Positions 17,643 through 26,519 of a stretch of DNA of 64,000 nucleotides are shown here, piece by piece. The notes under the pieces were generated by a model, which worked only from the letters and a program-made list of their open reading frames with translations, made no database searches and was not told the DNA's origin. Numbering within the stretch: position 1 is the first letter of the stretch; every line of letters starts with the position of its first letter. Origin of the DNA: Schlegelella_A sp036263655 (GTDB taxonomy: Bacteria; Pseudomonadota; Gammaproteobacteria; Burkholderiales; Burkholderiaceae_C). Position numbers and translations under genes: made by a program. The stretch covers positions 1 to 64,000 of the forward strand of contig DATAGP010000062.1 of the NCBI GenBank assembly GCA_036263655.1, read 5' to 3'.

Positions 17643-17799
17643 CTGAAACTCACTCCGTCGGCGGACCGCGGGACGGCCGTCGCCGCTGTTCGACTATTTG
17701 GAAAGGCGTTCTACGAGAACCCACTCTAGCGCCAAGCCTCGAGGGCGACAAGCGGAATACCCTGGACGGCGGCGTGCCGAGCACGCCGCGGCGCACTGG

Positions 17800-18669
17800 T
17801 CAGCGCGGACGACCGCCCTGCCGCGCCCGCGTGTGCTCGACGACCTTCGCCAGCAGCGTGTCGATCGACGCCTTCAGCGCGTCGAAGCCGTCGGTCTTCC
17901 TGAACGTCTTGGTGTCGATGAACAGGCGCTTGTTGATCTCGATGAACAGGCTGTCGGTGCCGTTCGCCGGGTCGGAGTGGCGCTTCGTCAGCTCGCCGCC
18001 GTAGTAGGGGAAGTTGCGGCTCACGCTGTGCCCGAGATCCTGCAGGGTCTGGATCACGAACTCGAAGAGCTCCGGCCGGCAGGTCGTGCCCTTCACGTCG
18101 CCGATGCAGAAGTCGGCGCGCGGCTGCCCCGGGTCGGCGTGGGTCGGCGCCCCGACCGCAGACATGCAGTGGAAGCTGAGCTGCACGGCGCCACCGGACG
18201 AGGCGCGCATCGCCGCGAGGATGCGGCCGAGCTCCTGGTGGTACGGCTCGTGGTAGCGGGCGAGCCGCTCCTGCAGCTCGGCGACGGTGAGCTTTCGCTC
18301 CTGCATCTCGGTGCCGTAGCGCGAGTAGCGCTTGATGAGGCCCAGGCCTCTCTGCGTGAAGTCGCTCAGCGTGATCGGGCCCGGCCACTTGCCGTCGATC
18401 AGGCCTTCGTCGACGTCGGCGGCGCTGCGATTGGTGTCGATGAAGGTGTTCGGGAAGCACGCGTACAGCAAGGTCGCGCCGAGGCCGGGCGAAGCGGCAC
18501 AGAGGTCCTCGACGTACATGGAGACGTTGTCGTGCACCTCGCTGAACGGCAGCGGCGAGCGGAACTCGGGCGGGTACTCGCGGCCGCTGCGCGACACGTC
18601 GACCAGCACGGGAACCGGGTCGACGAGGGGGTCGTGGCGCAGGAAGACGCCGGGGTTGACGGTGATCAT
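17800..18669 (-). CDS. N-formylglutamate amidohydrolase family protein
   Basis: The 289-residue protein shows the FGase fold of zinc amidohydrolases: LVDVSRSGREYPPEF near the start, ACFPNTFIDTNRS with the Arg/Asp substrate region, SFHCMSAVG with a metal-binding His, and EINKRLFID late. The family hydrolyses N-formylglutamate in histidine degradation, but no hut genes are near. ATG 18669 begins MITVNPGVFLRHDP. It may be transcribed ahead of the LVIVD cassette (157 bp apart, same strand). Confidence 0.88.
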   Translation of the reverse strand: MITVNPGVFLRHDPLVDPVPVLVDVSRSGREYPPEFRSPLPFSEVHDNVSMYVEDLCAASPGLGATLLYACFPNTFIDTNRSAADVDEGLIDGKWPGPITLSDFTQRGLGLIKRYSRYGTEMQERKLTVAELQERLARYHEPYHQELGRILAAMRASSGGAVQLSFHCMSAVGAPTHADPGQPRADFCIGDVKGTTCRPELFEFVIQTLQDLGHSVSRNFPYYGGELTKRHSDPANGTDSLFIEINKRLFIDTKTFRKTDGFDALKASIDTLLAKVVEHTRARQGGRPR

Positions 18670-18891
18670 GGTGATGGTCTCGGCCTTCTCGGTGGTCTGT
18701 TCAGGTGGAGCGCGGTCGGTGGAACGGGTCTCGCCCGAGTCGATTTGACACCTCCTGCGCGGCCGGCGCTTCGGCACCGAGCAGCGAGCGCCCGAACGGC
18801 GGCAGGGCCGATGCGGCGCGGCCCCCGGCCGACGTGACGGGCGCATCATCGAGTCGGCGCGCAGGGCGCCGTCACCACCGGAAGGCAGCGC

Positions 18892-19680
18892 ATGAACCAG
18901 CCCACGATCCGCTTCGACGACGGCGCCGCCTACGAGGAGTTCATGGGCGTGTGGAGCCGCCTGGCCGGCGAGGAGTTCCTGCGCTGGCTGGCGCCGCCGC
19001 CGGGATGGCGATGGGCTGACGTCGGCTGCGGCAACGGCGCCTTCACCGAGCTGCTGTTCGATCGCTGCGCGCCGTTCGAGGTCGAGGGGATCGATCCGTC
19101 CGAGGGCCAGCTCGACTTCGCGCGCACCCGCCTGGCCGATCGGCCGGCCCGGTTCGTGCTGGGCGACGCGACCGCGCTGCCGTGGGCCGACGACCGCTTC
19201 GATGCCGCCGTCATGGCCCTGGTGATCTTCTTCGTGCCCGACCCCGCCAAGGGCATCCAGGAGATGGCGCGCGTGGTGAAGCCGGGCGGCAGCGTCTCCT
19301 CCTACTCGTGGGACATCCTCGGCGGCGGCTTCCCGTACACCGTGCTGCAGGAGGAGATGGCGCACTTCGGCACGCCGCCGCTCTGGCCGCCGAGCTCCCA
19401 GGCGTCGCGCATGGAGGTGCTGCGCACGCTGTGGGCCGACGCCGGCCTCGTCGACCTGCGCACGCGCGAGATCACCGTGCAGCGCACGTTCGCCGACTTC
19501 GAGGCGTTCTGGCGCATCGCCCAGACCGGCCCGCGCCTGGCGCCGCGCTTCGCGACGATGCCCGTGGACGAACTGGCCCTGCTGAAGCAGCGGGTGCAGG
19601 CGCGCTTCCCCGCCGATGCCGACGGGCGCATCACCTATGCCGCGTTCGCCAACGCGATCGAGGGCCGCGTCCCCCGCTGA
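18892..19680 (+). CDS. Class I SAM-dependent methyltransferase
   Basis: The 262-residue cytoplasmic protein has the SAM-binding motif I as WADVGCGNGAFTELL (residues 41-55), motif II around EGIDPSEGQLDFA, and ALPWADDRFDAAVMALV with RVVKPGGSVSSYSWDI, typical of UbiE/COQ5-like small-molecule methyltransferases. The substrate cannot be read. It lacks the Cys triplet of arsenite methyltransferases. It is 88 bp ahead of an SDR gene on the same strand. Confidence 0.88.
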   Translation: MNQPTIRFDDGAAYEEFMGVWSRLAGEEFLRWLAPPPGWRWADVGCGNGAFTELLFDRCAPFEVEGIDPSEGQLDFARTRLADRPARFVLGDATALPWADDRFDAAVMALVIFFVPDPAKGIQEMARVVKPGGSVSSYSWDILGGGFPYTVLQEEMAHFGTPPLWPPSSQASRMEVLRTLWADAGLVDLRTREITVQRTFADFEAFWRIAQTGPRLAPRFATMPVDELALLKQRVQARFPADADGRITYAAFANAIEGRVPR

Positions 19681-19768
19681 CGCAGCGTCTGTTCGCCGCA
19701 ATTCGGGCCGGCGACTGTGCGATGCTCGGCGGCGACTCGACCCCACTCGACAAGCAAGGAGCACGACC

Positions 19769-20674
19769 ATGTTCGACCCGCACCTGATGGCCGGCCAGCG
19801 GATCCTCGTCACCGGCGGCGGCACCGGCCTCGGCCAGGCGATGGCCGAGCGTTTCCTCGGCCTCGGCGCCGACGTCGCCATCTGCGGCCGGCGCAAGCAG
19901 GTGTGCGACGCCACTGCGGACGCCTGGCGCGCGCAGTTTCCCGAACGCCGCGTCGACACCTTCGGCGTCGACATCCGCGATGCCGCCGCCGTCGAGGCGA
20001 TGGTCGAGGCGCTGTGGCAGGAGGACGGCGGCCTCACCGGCCTGGTCAACAACGCCGCGGGCAACTTCGTGGCGCCGACCGAGAGCCTCTCGTCGCGCGC
20101 CTTCGACGCCGTCGCCAACATCGTCTTCCACGGCACGTTCTACGTGACCCAGGCCGTCGGCAAGCGCTGGGTCGCGGCGGCGAAGGCCGGCGAGTGGACC
20201 AGCGAGCAGCCCTACCGCAGCGTCATGAGCATCATCGTGACCTGGGTCGACAACGGCTCGCCCTACGTCGTGCCCTCGGCGATGAGCAAGGCCGGCATCG
20301 AGGTGATGACGAAGTCGCTCGCCGTCGAGTGGGCGCGCTACGGCATCCGGCTGAACGCCGTCGGCCCCGGCGAGATCCCGACCGAAGGCATGAGCAAGCG
20401 CCTCAACCCCGGCGAGGACCCCGGCGCGCGCTCGCGCGAGAGCAACCCGATGGCGCGCGCCGGCCGCATGAGCGAGCTGCAGAACCTGGCGACGTTCCTG
20501 ATGGCGCCCGGGCACTGCGACTGGCTGACCGGGCAGAGCCTGTTCATGGACGGGGCGAACGCCCTGGCGACGGGGGGCAACTTCTACGAGCTGCGGAAGT
20601 GGGGCGAGGGAGAGTGGCGGCAGGCCAGGGAGCTGATCGAGAGGCAGAACGCGAAGGACAAGGCGCAGCGGTGA
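19769..20674 (+). CDS. SDR-family 2,4-dienoyl-CoA-reductase-like oxidoreductase
   Basis: The 301-residue protein has the Rossmann motif TGGGTGLGQAM (residues 12-22), NNAAGNF, and the segment PSAMSKAGIEVMTKSLAVEWARYGIRLNAVGPG (in part). The usual YxxxK is SxxxK, which is the arrangement of 2,4-dienoyl-CoA reductases of beta-oxidation, and the C-terminal LRKWGEGEWRQARELIE helix also fits them. A ribosome-binding site AAGGAG precedes ATG 19769. It could serve degradation of unsaturated fatty acids. Confidence 0.88.
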   Translation: MFDPHLMAGQRILVTGGGTGLGQAMAERFLGLGADVAICGRRKQVCDATADAWRAQFPERRVDTFGVDIRDAAAVEAMVEALWQEDGGLTGLVNNAAGNFVAPTESLSSRAFDAVANIVFHGTFYVTQAVGKRWVAAAKAGEWTSEQPYRSVMSIIVTWVDNGSPYVVPSAMSKAGIEVMTKSLAVEWARYGIRLNAVGPGEIPTEGMSKRLNPGEDPGARSRESNPMARAGRMSELQNLATFLMAPGHCDWLTGQSLFMDGANALATGGNFYELRKWGEGEWRQARELIERQNAKDKAQR

Positions 20675-20864
20675 GTGGCGCAGAGCGCGACTGAGAGATC
20701 GTCGCACCTGCTAGCCGCCTGCATTCGAGCCTCTTGCGGTAGTTCGCCGTGGCGGAACGACGGTGGCTAAGCAGCGGTTGCGGACGGTGATGGCCGCGAG
20801 TTCGAACGGGCGGTCTCCAGCACATAGCGGTCGTCCAAGCGAGACGCCCTCGCGAAACGAAGTT

Positions 20865-21854
20865 TCATTTCGGCGCACTGCCGACAGTGCTGGTGGGCAA
20901 GTCGTGGGCGACGGTCCGACGCAGAGCATCCGCGCGCGCTTCCAACTCGTATGTCCTGAGCCGCCAATGCCGGGCACGCTGTGCGCTACCCCGTGCCTCC
21001 ATGTGGCGTGTGACATGCTGCAGCAGCATGATGCTTTGTTCAAGTTGCTGAAGACGGTCGGACAGATGGTCGCTCGAAACAGAAGGACTCCCAACGGGCA
21101 GCCGACTTGATTTAGCGGTTCTTGCCAGCTTCGAGAAAGCAGGCCGGCACTCCATGCATGTGAACGGCATGAGACTGGCAAGCAGTGACTCGTCCGACAA
21201 AGGCAGCTCGTCCTGGGCAGCGGGTTCGAAAGGCACAGCGCCGTTTGCCTCAACAAAGATCGGCCTTTCCCTGGGCCCTCTCGCGGCGCTTAGCATTGAA
21301 AGCAAGGGACCGATGCGGGATGCCGGCAGCCTGTAGTCCACTTGCACCTCCCTGCTTGCACTGAGGGGCATCGAGCTGAACTGCGCCTGCTCCGGATCTT
21401 CGACGATCGCCGTGCCGCCGGCTTGTTTGATGCTCCACAGGCCGGTCGTACCGTCATCGAGCGCACCTGAGAGGACGACGCCGATCGCATGTTGCCGGTA
21501 ATGATGAGCCGCCGAATGAAACAGCGCGTCGATCAGCGGCTGGAAGCGATTTTCCTTCGCGCCCTTGCGCACTGCGACCGTACCGGTTTCTACGGTCAGG
21601 TCGTGACCCGGAGGCGCGACATAGATACGGCCAGCTTCGAGCCGCTGACCATCGACCGGGTGGCTGGCCCGGATCGAGCCGCAACGCTCAAGAATGCGAG
21701 GTAGCGCGCTCTCACGGTGCGGCGAAGTGTGCAGCGCGACCAGGACGACGCCACCGAAGGCACCATCGAATCCTCCGACGACATCGCACAGGCTTTCCAC
21801 GCCTCCCGCGGAAGCGCCGATGACAACCACCTTCTCAAACGGCAGCTTCGACAT
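20865..21854 (-). CDS. Stand-alone CheB-type methylesterase
   Basis: The 329-residue protein begins at once with the CheB catalytic domain: VIGASAGGVESL (Ser of the triad), VALHTSPHRESALPRIL (His region), GRIYVAPPGHDLTVE and GVVLSGALDDGTTGL (Asp). There is no N-terminal receiver domain. The last ~110 residues are a helical extension with CxxC (FTCMECRPAF). Stand-alone CheB domains often work with CheR or PAS sensors in non-chemotaxis circuits. It is divergent from two PAS genes and has lower GC than the neighbouring core genes. Confidence 0.88.
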   Translation of the reverse strand: MSKLPFEKVVVIGASAGGVESLCDVVGGFDGAFGGVVLVALHTSPHRESALPRILERCGSIRASHPVDGQRLEAGRIYVAPPGHDLTVETGTVAVRKGAKENRFQPLIDALFHSAAHHYRQHAIGVVLSGALDDGTTGLWSIKQAGGTAIVEDPEQAQFSSMPLSASREVQVDYRLPASRIGPLLSMLSAARGPRERPIFVEANGAVPFEPAAQDELPLSDESLLASLMPFTCMECRPAFSKLARTAKSSRLPVGSPSVSSDHLSDRLQQLEQSIMLLQHVTRHMEARGSAQRARHWRLRTYELEARADALRRTVAHDLPTSTVGSAPK

Positions 21855-21899
21855 ATTCTTGTGTGACCGTGATCAGCATGGTGACACCATTGTGGGCAT

Positions 21900-21928
21900 T
21901 TGATTTGCCGTGCCGATTTGCTTATAAG
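21900..21928 (+). promoter_or_regulatory. Putative sigma-70 promoter of the first PAS gene
   Basis: TTGATT at 21900-21905 and TATAAG at 21923-21928 are separated by exactly 17 bp. Transcription would begin a few bases later, which rules out the in-frame GTG at 21928 as start and favours ATG 21946 with a very short leader. The region also serves as the divergent upstream of the cheB-like gene. Confidence 0.5.
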
Positions 21929-21945
21929 TGATTTCGGGGCTTCGA

Positions 21946-22818
21946 ATGGACACCAGCGACCCGAACGCCAAGCCATCTACGGGCTTTGAGATGCCGGAGC
22001 ATGAGCAGCCTCGGCGCGCCAGTGAAACCGAAGAGCGCATCGCTGCCGATCAACGCCGGCGAAGGTTGAAGCGCGCAGGCGCCAACGCTCAACTGCCAGA
22101 GGCGCGCCAGGACCATGCATTGATCAACCCAGCGGTCGCTGCATTGTGCGAGGCGGTGCGTGACTACGCCATCTTCATCATGAATCCCGAAGGGATCATC
22201 GTCTACTGGGGAATGGGCGCGCACCTCATGAAATGGTGGACGAAGGAAGAGGCCGAGGGCGGCCATCTGCGACTCCTGTACCCGGAAGGCGGCAGCGAGG
22301 ACGGAACCGCTGAAGCGCATCTCTTCGAATCGGCGGCCACTGGCGAATACACGGGCCAAGGTCAGCGGGTTCGTCGCGGTGGATCGACGTTCTGGGCCCA
22401 GGTCACACTCACGGCCTTGCGGGATAGAGATGGCACGCTGCTCGGCTTCGCCAAGGTCACGCAGGACCTCACGAAGCGCCGCGCCACTGAGTCCGCGGTG
22501 GCCTGGGCGAACGAGGCCGAGTCCACCCGCGAAGCCGCGTTGACCATGGCCCGGGAAGCCCACGCGGCTCGCGAGCGCGCCGAGGAAGCTCGCCTGCGCG
22601 CCGAGGCTGCTCGCCAACGCGCCGAGGAAGCAGCTCAGTTCGCCCGCGAGCAGGCCCGAGGCGCCCGAGAGCACATCGCCAACGTTCTTCGCCCAGCCCT
22701 CATGGCCAACCAGGCAGAACGCAATTCTCTGGACGCGGAGCTTGATGCCTACGTGCAGACGTTTTCGGAGCGCGAGGAAGAGGATGGCCAGATCGGTACT
22801 GAAGACACCGAGAAGTGA
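21946..22818 (+). CDS. PAS-domain protein with C-terminal coiled coil (copy 1)
   Basis: The 290-residue protein has one PAS domain at about residues 65-175 (YAIFIMNPEGIIVYWGMGAHL, GQRVRRGGSTFWAQVTLTAL, GFAKVTQDLTKRR, each typical of sensor PAS folds). The remaining C-terminal part is a long Ala/Arg/Glu coiled coil (residues ~190-245). No kinase, cyclase or other output domain is present. A paralogue follows 199 bp downstream. Partner proteins are probably needed; the divergent CheB-like gene is the nearest candidate. No membrane segment is visible. Confidence 0.85.
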   Translation: MDTSDPNAKPSTGFEMPEHEQPRRASETEERIAADQRRRRLKRAGANAQLPEARQDHALINPAVAALCEAVRDYAIFIMNPEGIIVYWGMGAHLMKWWTKEEAEGGHLRLLYPEGGSEDGTAEAHLFESAATGEYTGQGQRVRRGGSTFWAQVTLTALRDRDGTLLGFAKVTQDLTKRRATESAVAWANEAESTREAALTMAREAHAARERAEEARLRAEAARQRAEEAAQFAREQARGAREHIANVLRPALMANQAERNSLDAELDAYVQTFSEREEEDGQIGTEDTEK

Positions 22819-23017
22819 CACCGAGAGCCGCAGAGGCAGACACCCGTGTGGGCGAGCCAAAGCTCCAACGCAGGCTGGCCGATGATGGATGGACGCTGCG
22901 CCTCCCGCAAGCGGTCGAACTCACAGCGACGCCTCCGCACGACTTTGAGCAGGGCTACCCGCATGCTGCACCGCGCCCACGCGCCCACGTGTCGCCATCG
23001 ATCTGAGCGAGGCATAC

Positions 23018-23668
23018 ATGGAGATTCCGAGACCCCTAACTCCTCAGGAACAAGAACACCCACCCAAACCCGAGCTGCCGAGGTCGAGCGAGGTCGTCGT
23101 CCCCGCCGTGCATCAGAGCGAGACGCTGGAAAGAATCGCTGCTGACGCGCGCGGACGCGCAATCCGCTCAAAGGGTGCTGGCGAAAAGCGGGTGCCGCTA
23201 GCGCGAGCGGACCTTCACCTCATCAACATGACCGTCGCCGCCTTGTGCGAATCGGTCCGTGACTACGCCATCTTCATCATGAATCCCGAAGGGATCATCG
23301 TTTACTGGGGCATGGGCTCGCACCTGATGAAGTGGTGGACGCCGGAGGAGGCTGAAGGGGCTCATCTGCGCCTCCTCTATCCCGAGAACGGAAGCGAGGA
23401 CGGCACCGCCGAACAGCATCTGTTCCAGGCGGCGACCGCTGGCGAATACGTCGGTGAAGGGCAGCGCGTGCGACGCGATGGCTCGACCTTCTGGGCGCAC
23501 GTCACGCTCACGGCGCTGCGCGATCCCGAAGGCCGCTTGCTGTGTTTCGCGAAGGTGACGCAGGATGTAAGCAGGCGCCGAGCCATCGAAGCCGCGGTGG
23601 CGCTGGCCAACGACGCGCAGACCACCGTAGACGCATGCATGAAGACCCTATGGCGGCGGGACGCGTGA
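23018..23668 (+). CDS. PAS-domain protein (copy 2, without coiled coil)
   Basis: The 216-residue protein repeats the architecture of the upstream gene: a polar N-terminal stretch, then a PAS domain at about residues 75-185 nearly identical to copy 1 (FIMNPEGIIVYWGMGSHLMKW). It ends soon after the PAS domain, in VDACMKTLWRRDA, so the coiled coil of copy 1 is missing or lost. A 44-bp stretch (around 23257-23300) is identical to copy 1 (around 22164-22207), pointing to recent duplication or gene conversion. GAGCGAGG precedes ATG 23018. Confidence 0.82.
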   Translation: MEIPRPLTPQEQEHPPKPELPRSSEVVVPAVHQSETLERIAADARGRAIRSKGAGEKRVPLARADLHLINMTVAALCESVRDYAIFIMNPEGIIVYWGMGSHLMKWWTPEEAEGAHLRLLYPENGSEDGTAEQHLFQAATAGEYVGEGQRVRRDGSTFWAHVTLTALRDPEGRLLCFAKVTQDVSRRRAIEAAVALANDAQTTVDACMKTLWRRDA

Positions 23669-24025
23669 AGAAATGATGGCGAGGCAGCGGGTCCAAGCGA
23701 TGATTGCGGCGCCTCGCGTCGTTCGTTCTGCCAGCTTAAACACTGACTGATAGGCCCTCCCGGCATTCCGGAAGCAGACGCTGCAAAGGACAGCTCGTGG
23801 CCGGAATCGCCGGTTCGCCGGCGTGCCGGGAAGCTGCCGGCTGCGCTGGATCTTCGCGTTGAGCGACGTTCGGTATCAGCGTTGCTGGTGGTTGGCGCAA
23901 AGGTGCAGGTTCGTGGTCCCTTAACTCGATGGGACACCATCATGAAAACCGCAGCAAGCGCCACCAGCCGACGATGTCGCCGGACTTCATCCCCGGCATG
24001 AAGCCGTCCGAGCCTCGACGACCCC
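23669..24025. other. 357-bp gap without a supported gene
   Basis: The stretch lies between the convergent PAS copy 2 and ATPase genes. Short open frames exist on both strands, but none has a good ribosome-binding site or protein-like composition. I see no terminator with a T-tract, and no repeat. Confidence 0.5.
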
Positions 24026-25156
24026 TCAGGGCAGGACCGCTGCGAGCGGAACGGCTTCCACCCGCGCGGCGAGCCGATAGCGCCGGTCGCCCGGATAGAC
24101 CACATAGAGCGCATCGAGCATCAGGTCGTCGAGCGCAATTCGCATCGAGGGCGTCAGCTGCGGCGCATCGGCGCGCTTGAACTCGACTCCGACACGCCGA
24201 CCGCCCTTGATCATGAGCAGATCGAGCTCCGCGCCGGCATGCGTGGCCCAGAAGTAGGCTTCGTCGGGACTTGCGATCCGCAGCACCTGGTCGAGCGCGA
24301 ACCCCTCCCACGACGCGCCGGATTTCGGATGGTTGAGCAACGCCCCACCATCGCCGATTCCGAGCAGCGAATGCAACAGCCCCGAGTCCCGGAAGTAGAT
24401 CTTGGGCGCCTTGACCTGCCGCTTGCCGAGGTTCGCGAACCAGGGTTGCAGTTGGCGAACGAGATAGGCTTGGCTGAGCAGGTCGAGATAGCGTCGCACG
24501 GTGCTCTCGTTGACGCCGAGCGAGCGCGCCGGCTCGGCGGCGTTCCACACCTGGCCGTGATAGTGCGCGAGCATCGCCCAGAACCGGTAGAGCGCCGGGG
24601 CTGCGACGTTGACGCCCAGCTGCGGCAGGTCGCGCTCGACCGTCGCGCGGATGAACTCGCGCCGCCAGGTGACGCTGCTGGAGTCGTCTGGAGCGATGAA
24701 CGAACGCGGGAAGCCCCCGCGCAGCCACAAGGCGCCCGCGCTGGCGGTGCCGGTTTCGTCGATCGTGAAGCCGCCGACCTCGATGACCTCGACGCGCCCC
24801 GCGAGGGATTCGCTCGACTGGCGCAGGAGCGCCGGCGAGGCGCTCCCCAGCACCAGGAAGCGTGCGGGCGTGCCGGGTCGATCGATCAGCACGCGCAGCA
24901 CCTTGAACAGATCCGGTGCATGCTGAATCTCGTCGATGACGACCAGGCCGCGAAGGTCGCGCAGCGCCAGCAGCGGCTCGGCCAGCTGCGCCACGGCCTG
25001 AGGGTCCTCGAGATCGAACCACTGGGGCGAGCTGCTGCCGAGCAAGGCACGGGCAAGCGTGGTCTTGCCGACCTGGCGGGGGCCCACCAGCGCGACGGCC
25101 GGACTGCGCAAGAGTGCGTCGCGGACGGCGGCCAGCAGACGACCACGCTCGATCAT
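24026..25156 (-). CDS. AAA_14 / DUF4143 family ATPase
   Basis: The 376-residue protein has Walker A GPRQVGKTTLARALLG (residues 24-39), Walker B GLVVIDEIQHAPDLF, and sensor LGSASPALLRQ, followed by the DUF4143 C-terminal domain with a nuclease-like core (YFWATHAGAELDLLMIKGGRRVGVEFK, in part; the E-LD and EFK residues resemble a PD-(D/E)xK site). Such ATPases are frequent in accessory regions, and their role is unknown. ATG 25156 (MIERGRLL) is preferred to a TTG 48 bp upstream. Confidence 0.85.
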   Translation of the reverse strand: MIERGRLLAAVRDALLRSPAVALVGPRQVGKTTLARALLGSSSPQWFDLEDPQAVAQLAEPLLALRDLRGLVVIDEIQHAPDLFKVLRVLIDRPGTPARFLVLGSASPALLRQSSESLAGRVEVIEVGGFTIDETGTASAGALWLRGGFPRSFIAPDDSSSVTWRREFIRATVERDLPQLGVNVAAPALYRFWAMLAHYHGQVWNAAEPARSLGVNESTVRRYLDLLSQAYLVRQLQPWFANLGKRQVKAPKIYFRDSGLLHSLLGIGDGGALLNHPKSGASWEGFALDQVLRIASPDEAYFWATHAGAELDLLMIKGGRRVGVEFKRADAPQLTPSMRIALDDLMLDALYVVYPGDRRYRLAARVEAVPLAAVLP

Positions 25157-25248
25157 GGTCGCGATGGTACCTTGAAATTCCGGCTCTTCATGCGGGAATT
25201 TCAATGCAAGTCCGGATGGCGTGTTCTTCTCCGGCGTAAGCTCGAGCC

Positions 25249-25929
25249 ATGAAGAACCTGTTGCAGGGCAAGCGCGTGCTGATCACCCAGGCCGCCGAGT
25301 TCATGGGGCCGACGCTGTGCGAGGTGTTTGCCGAGCAAGGCGCCGAGGTCGTCGCCAGCGCCGAGCCGCTGGTCGATCCGGAGGCGGCTGCGCGGGTCGT
25401 CGGCGACACGGGAACGATTGACGTCCTCGTCGCCAACCTGGCGCTGCGCGCACCCGACACGCCGGCCGGCGACGTCGGCGACGACGAATGGAGAAGCGTC
25501 TTCGCCGCCCTCGTGGATCCCTTGCCGCGCCTCGCTCGCGCCGTGCTGCCGCAGATGGTGGCGCGCCGCTCGGGCAAGGTGCTCGTCATCGGCAGCGCCT
25601 CCGCCTTGCGCGGCCAGAAGCGCACCTCGACCTACAGCGCCGCGCGCGGCGCGCAGCTCGCCTGGGTGCAGGCGGTCGGGCTCGAGGTCGCGCCGCACCG
25701 GGTGCAGGTGAACGCCATCGCGCAGAACTTCGTCGACAACCCCACCTACTTCCCGGCCGAGGTGCAGGCGAATCCGCGCTTCCAGGAGCGGCTGAAGCGC
25801 GAGGTGCCGCTCGGGCGGCTGGTGTCGGCACGCGAGGACGCGGCCTTCGCGGCCTACCTGTGCAGCGACGCGGCCGACTGCTTCGTCGGCCAGGTGTTTC
25901 CGGTGTGCGGCGGCTGGGTGGCGCGGTAG
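25249..25929 (+). CDS. Halohydrin-dehalogenase-type SDR protein
   Basis: The 226-residue protein is an SDR fold without a cofactor site. In place of TGxxxGxG it has T13-x4-F18-x-G20, and its catalytic set is S116-x12-Y129-x3-R133. Both spacings are exactly those that define halohydrin dehalogenases, where Arg replaces the SDR Lys and the Gly-rich loop becomes a halide pocket. The C-terminal part (NFVDNPTYFPAEVQANPRF and FVGQVFPVCGGW) also resembles them. Expected reaction: vicinal halohydrin to epoxide plus halide. No epoxide hydrolase is nearby. A general atypical SDR is the alternative. Confidence 0.72.
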   Translation: MKNLLQGKRVLITQAAEFMGPTLCEVFAEQGAEVVASAEPLVDPEAAARVVGDTGTIDVLVANLALRAPDTPAGDVGDDEWRSVFAALVDPLPRLARAVLPQMVARRSGKVLVIGSASALRGQKRTSTYSAARGAQLAWVQAVGLEVAPHRVQVNAIAQNFVDNPTYFPAEVQANPRFQERLKREVPLGRLVSAREDAAFAAYLCSDAADCFVGQVFPVCGGWVAR

Positions 25930-26105
25930 CGGACGGGTCGGCGCTAACCGCGTCACGAACGGCCGAGTGTTGCCAGCCGTAACGCGCGCGAACTTCCTCC
26001 ATTGCGTCACGCGGCCCGGCTAAAAAAGCCCTTCAGTTTTCGTCGGACCGGTTTGGCGCCCGCATACTTTTTCCGGACAGGCCGCGATGTGTCTGCTGAC
26101 GATGG

Positions 26106-26513
26106 ATGGGTGCCATGGGTGACAAGGGAAAGGGCTCGGTCGAGCCCGAACTGGTGTGGCGGGTGACTCCCGAGAACCCGCTCGGCGAGCTGCTCGAGCT
26201 GGTGCCGATGGAAGCGCCCTCGCGCGGCAGGAAGTCCTCGCGCAAGGTGGTCTGGACGAGGGTGCCGCCCGTCCTGCCGGAGGGTCCGGCCGGGGCGCAG
26301 CGCGTCGAGCCGGCCGCCCAGCCGGCACCGCGCGCCGCGTCGTCGACGGCGGCCAGCGCGGAGTACGCGACCAGCTGGCGGGCGTCGTCGTGGGACCTCC
26401 TGAACGGGCTCGTCGTGCGCGACGTCTCCGACAAGATCCCCGCGCGAACCTTCGACGCGCTGTTCTCGGCCAACGAGGACGCCGCGCGCCCTCCGGGCCG
26501 CAAGCAGCGCTGA
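26106..26513 (+). CDS. Uncharacterised basic protein (135 aa)
   Basis: I do not recognise this protein. It is polar, Pro/Ala/Arg-rich in the middle, with more ordered ends (VEPELVWRVTPENPLGELLELVP and SSWDLLNGLVVRDVSDKIPARTFDALF, both in part). No signal peptide or membrane helix is seen. The start may be ATG 26106 or 26115. It converges on another small disordered protein gene 6 bp away. Confidence 0.5.
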   Translation: MGAMGDKGKGSVEPELVWRVTPENPLGELLELVPMEAPSRGRKSSRKVVWTRVPPVLPEGPAGAQRVEPAAQPAPRAASSTAASAEYATSWRASSWDLLNGLVVRDVSDKIPARTFDALFSANEDAARPPGRKQR

Positions 26514-26519
26514 GCCCGC

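Noticed and set aside
18892..19680. Could the SAM-dependent methyltransferase be the ArsM missing from the arsenosugar cluster?
   Set aside because: It lacks the conserved Cys residues of arsenite methyltransferases and is 33 kb away from arsS.
21900..21948. GTG 21928 as start of PAS copy 1
   Set aside because: The codon falls on the last base of a good -10 box, so it would lie upstream of transcription. ATG 21946 is used instead.
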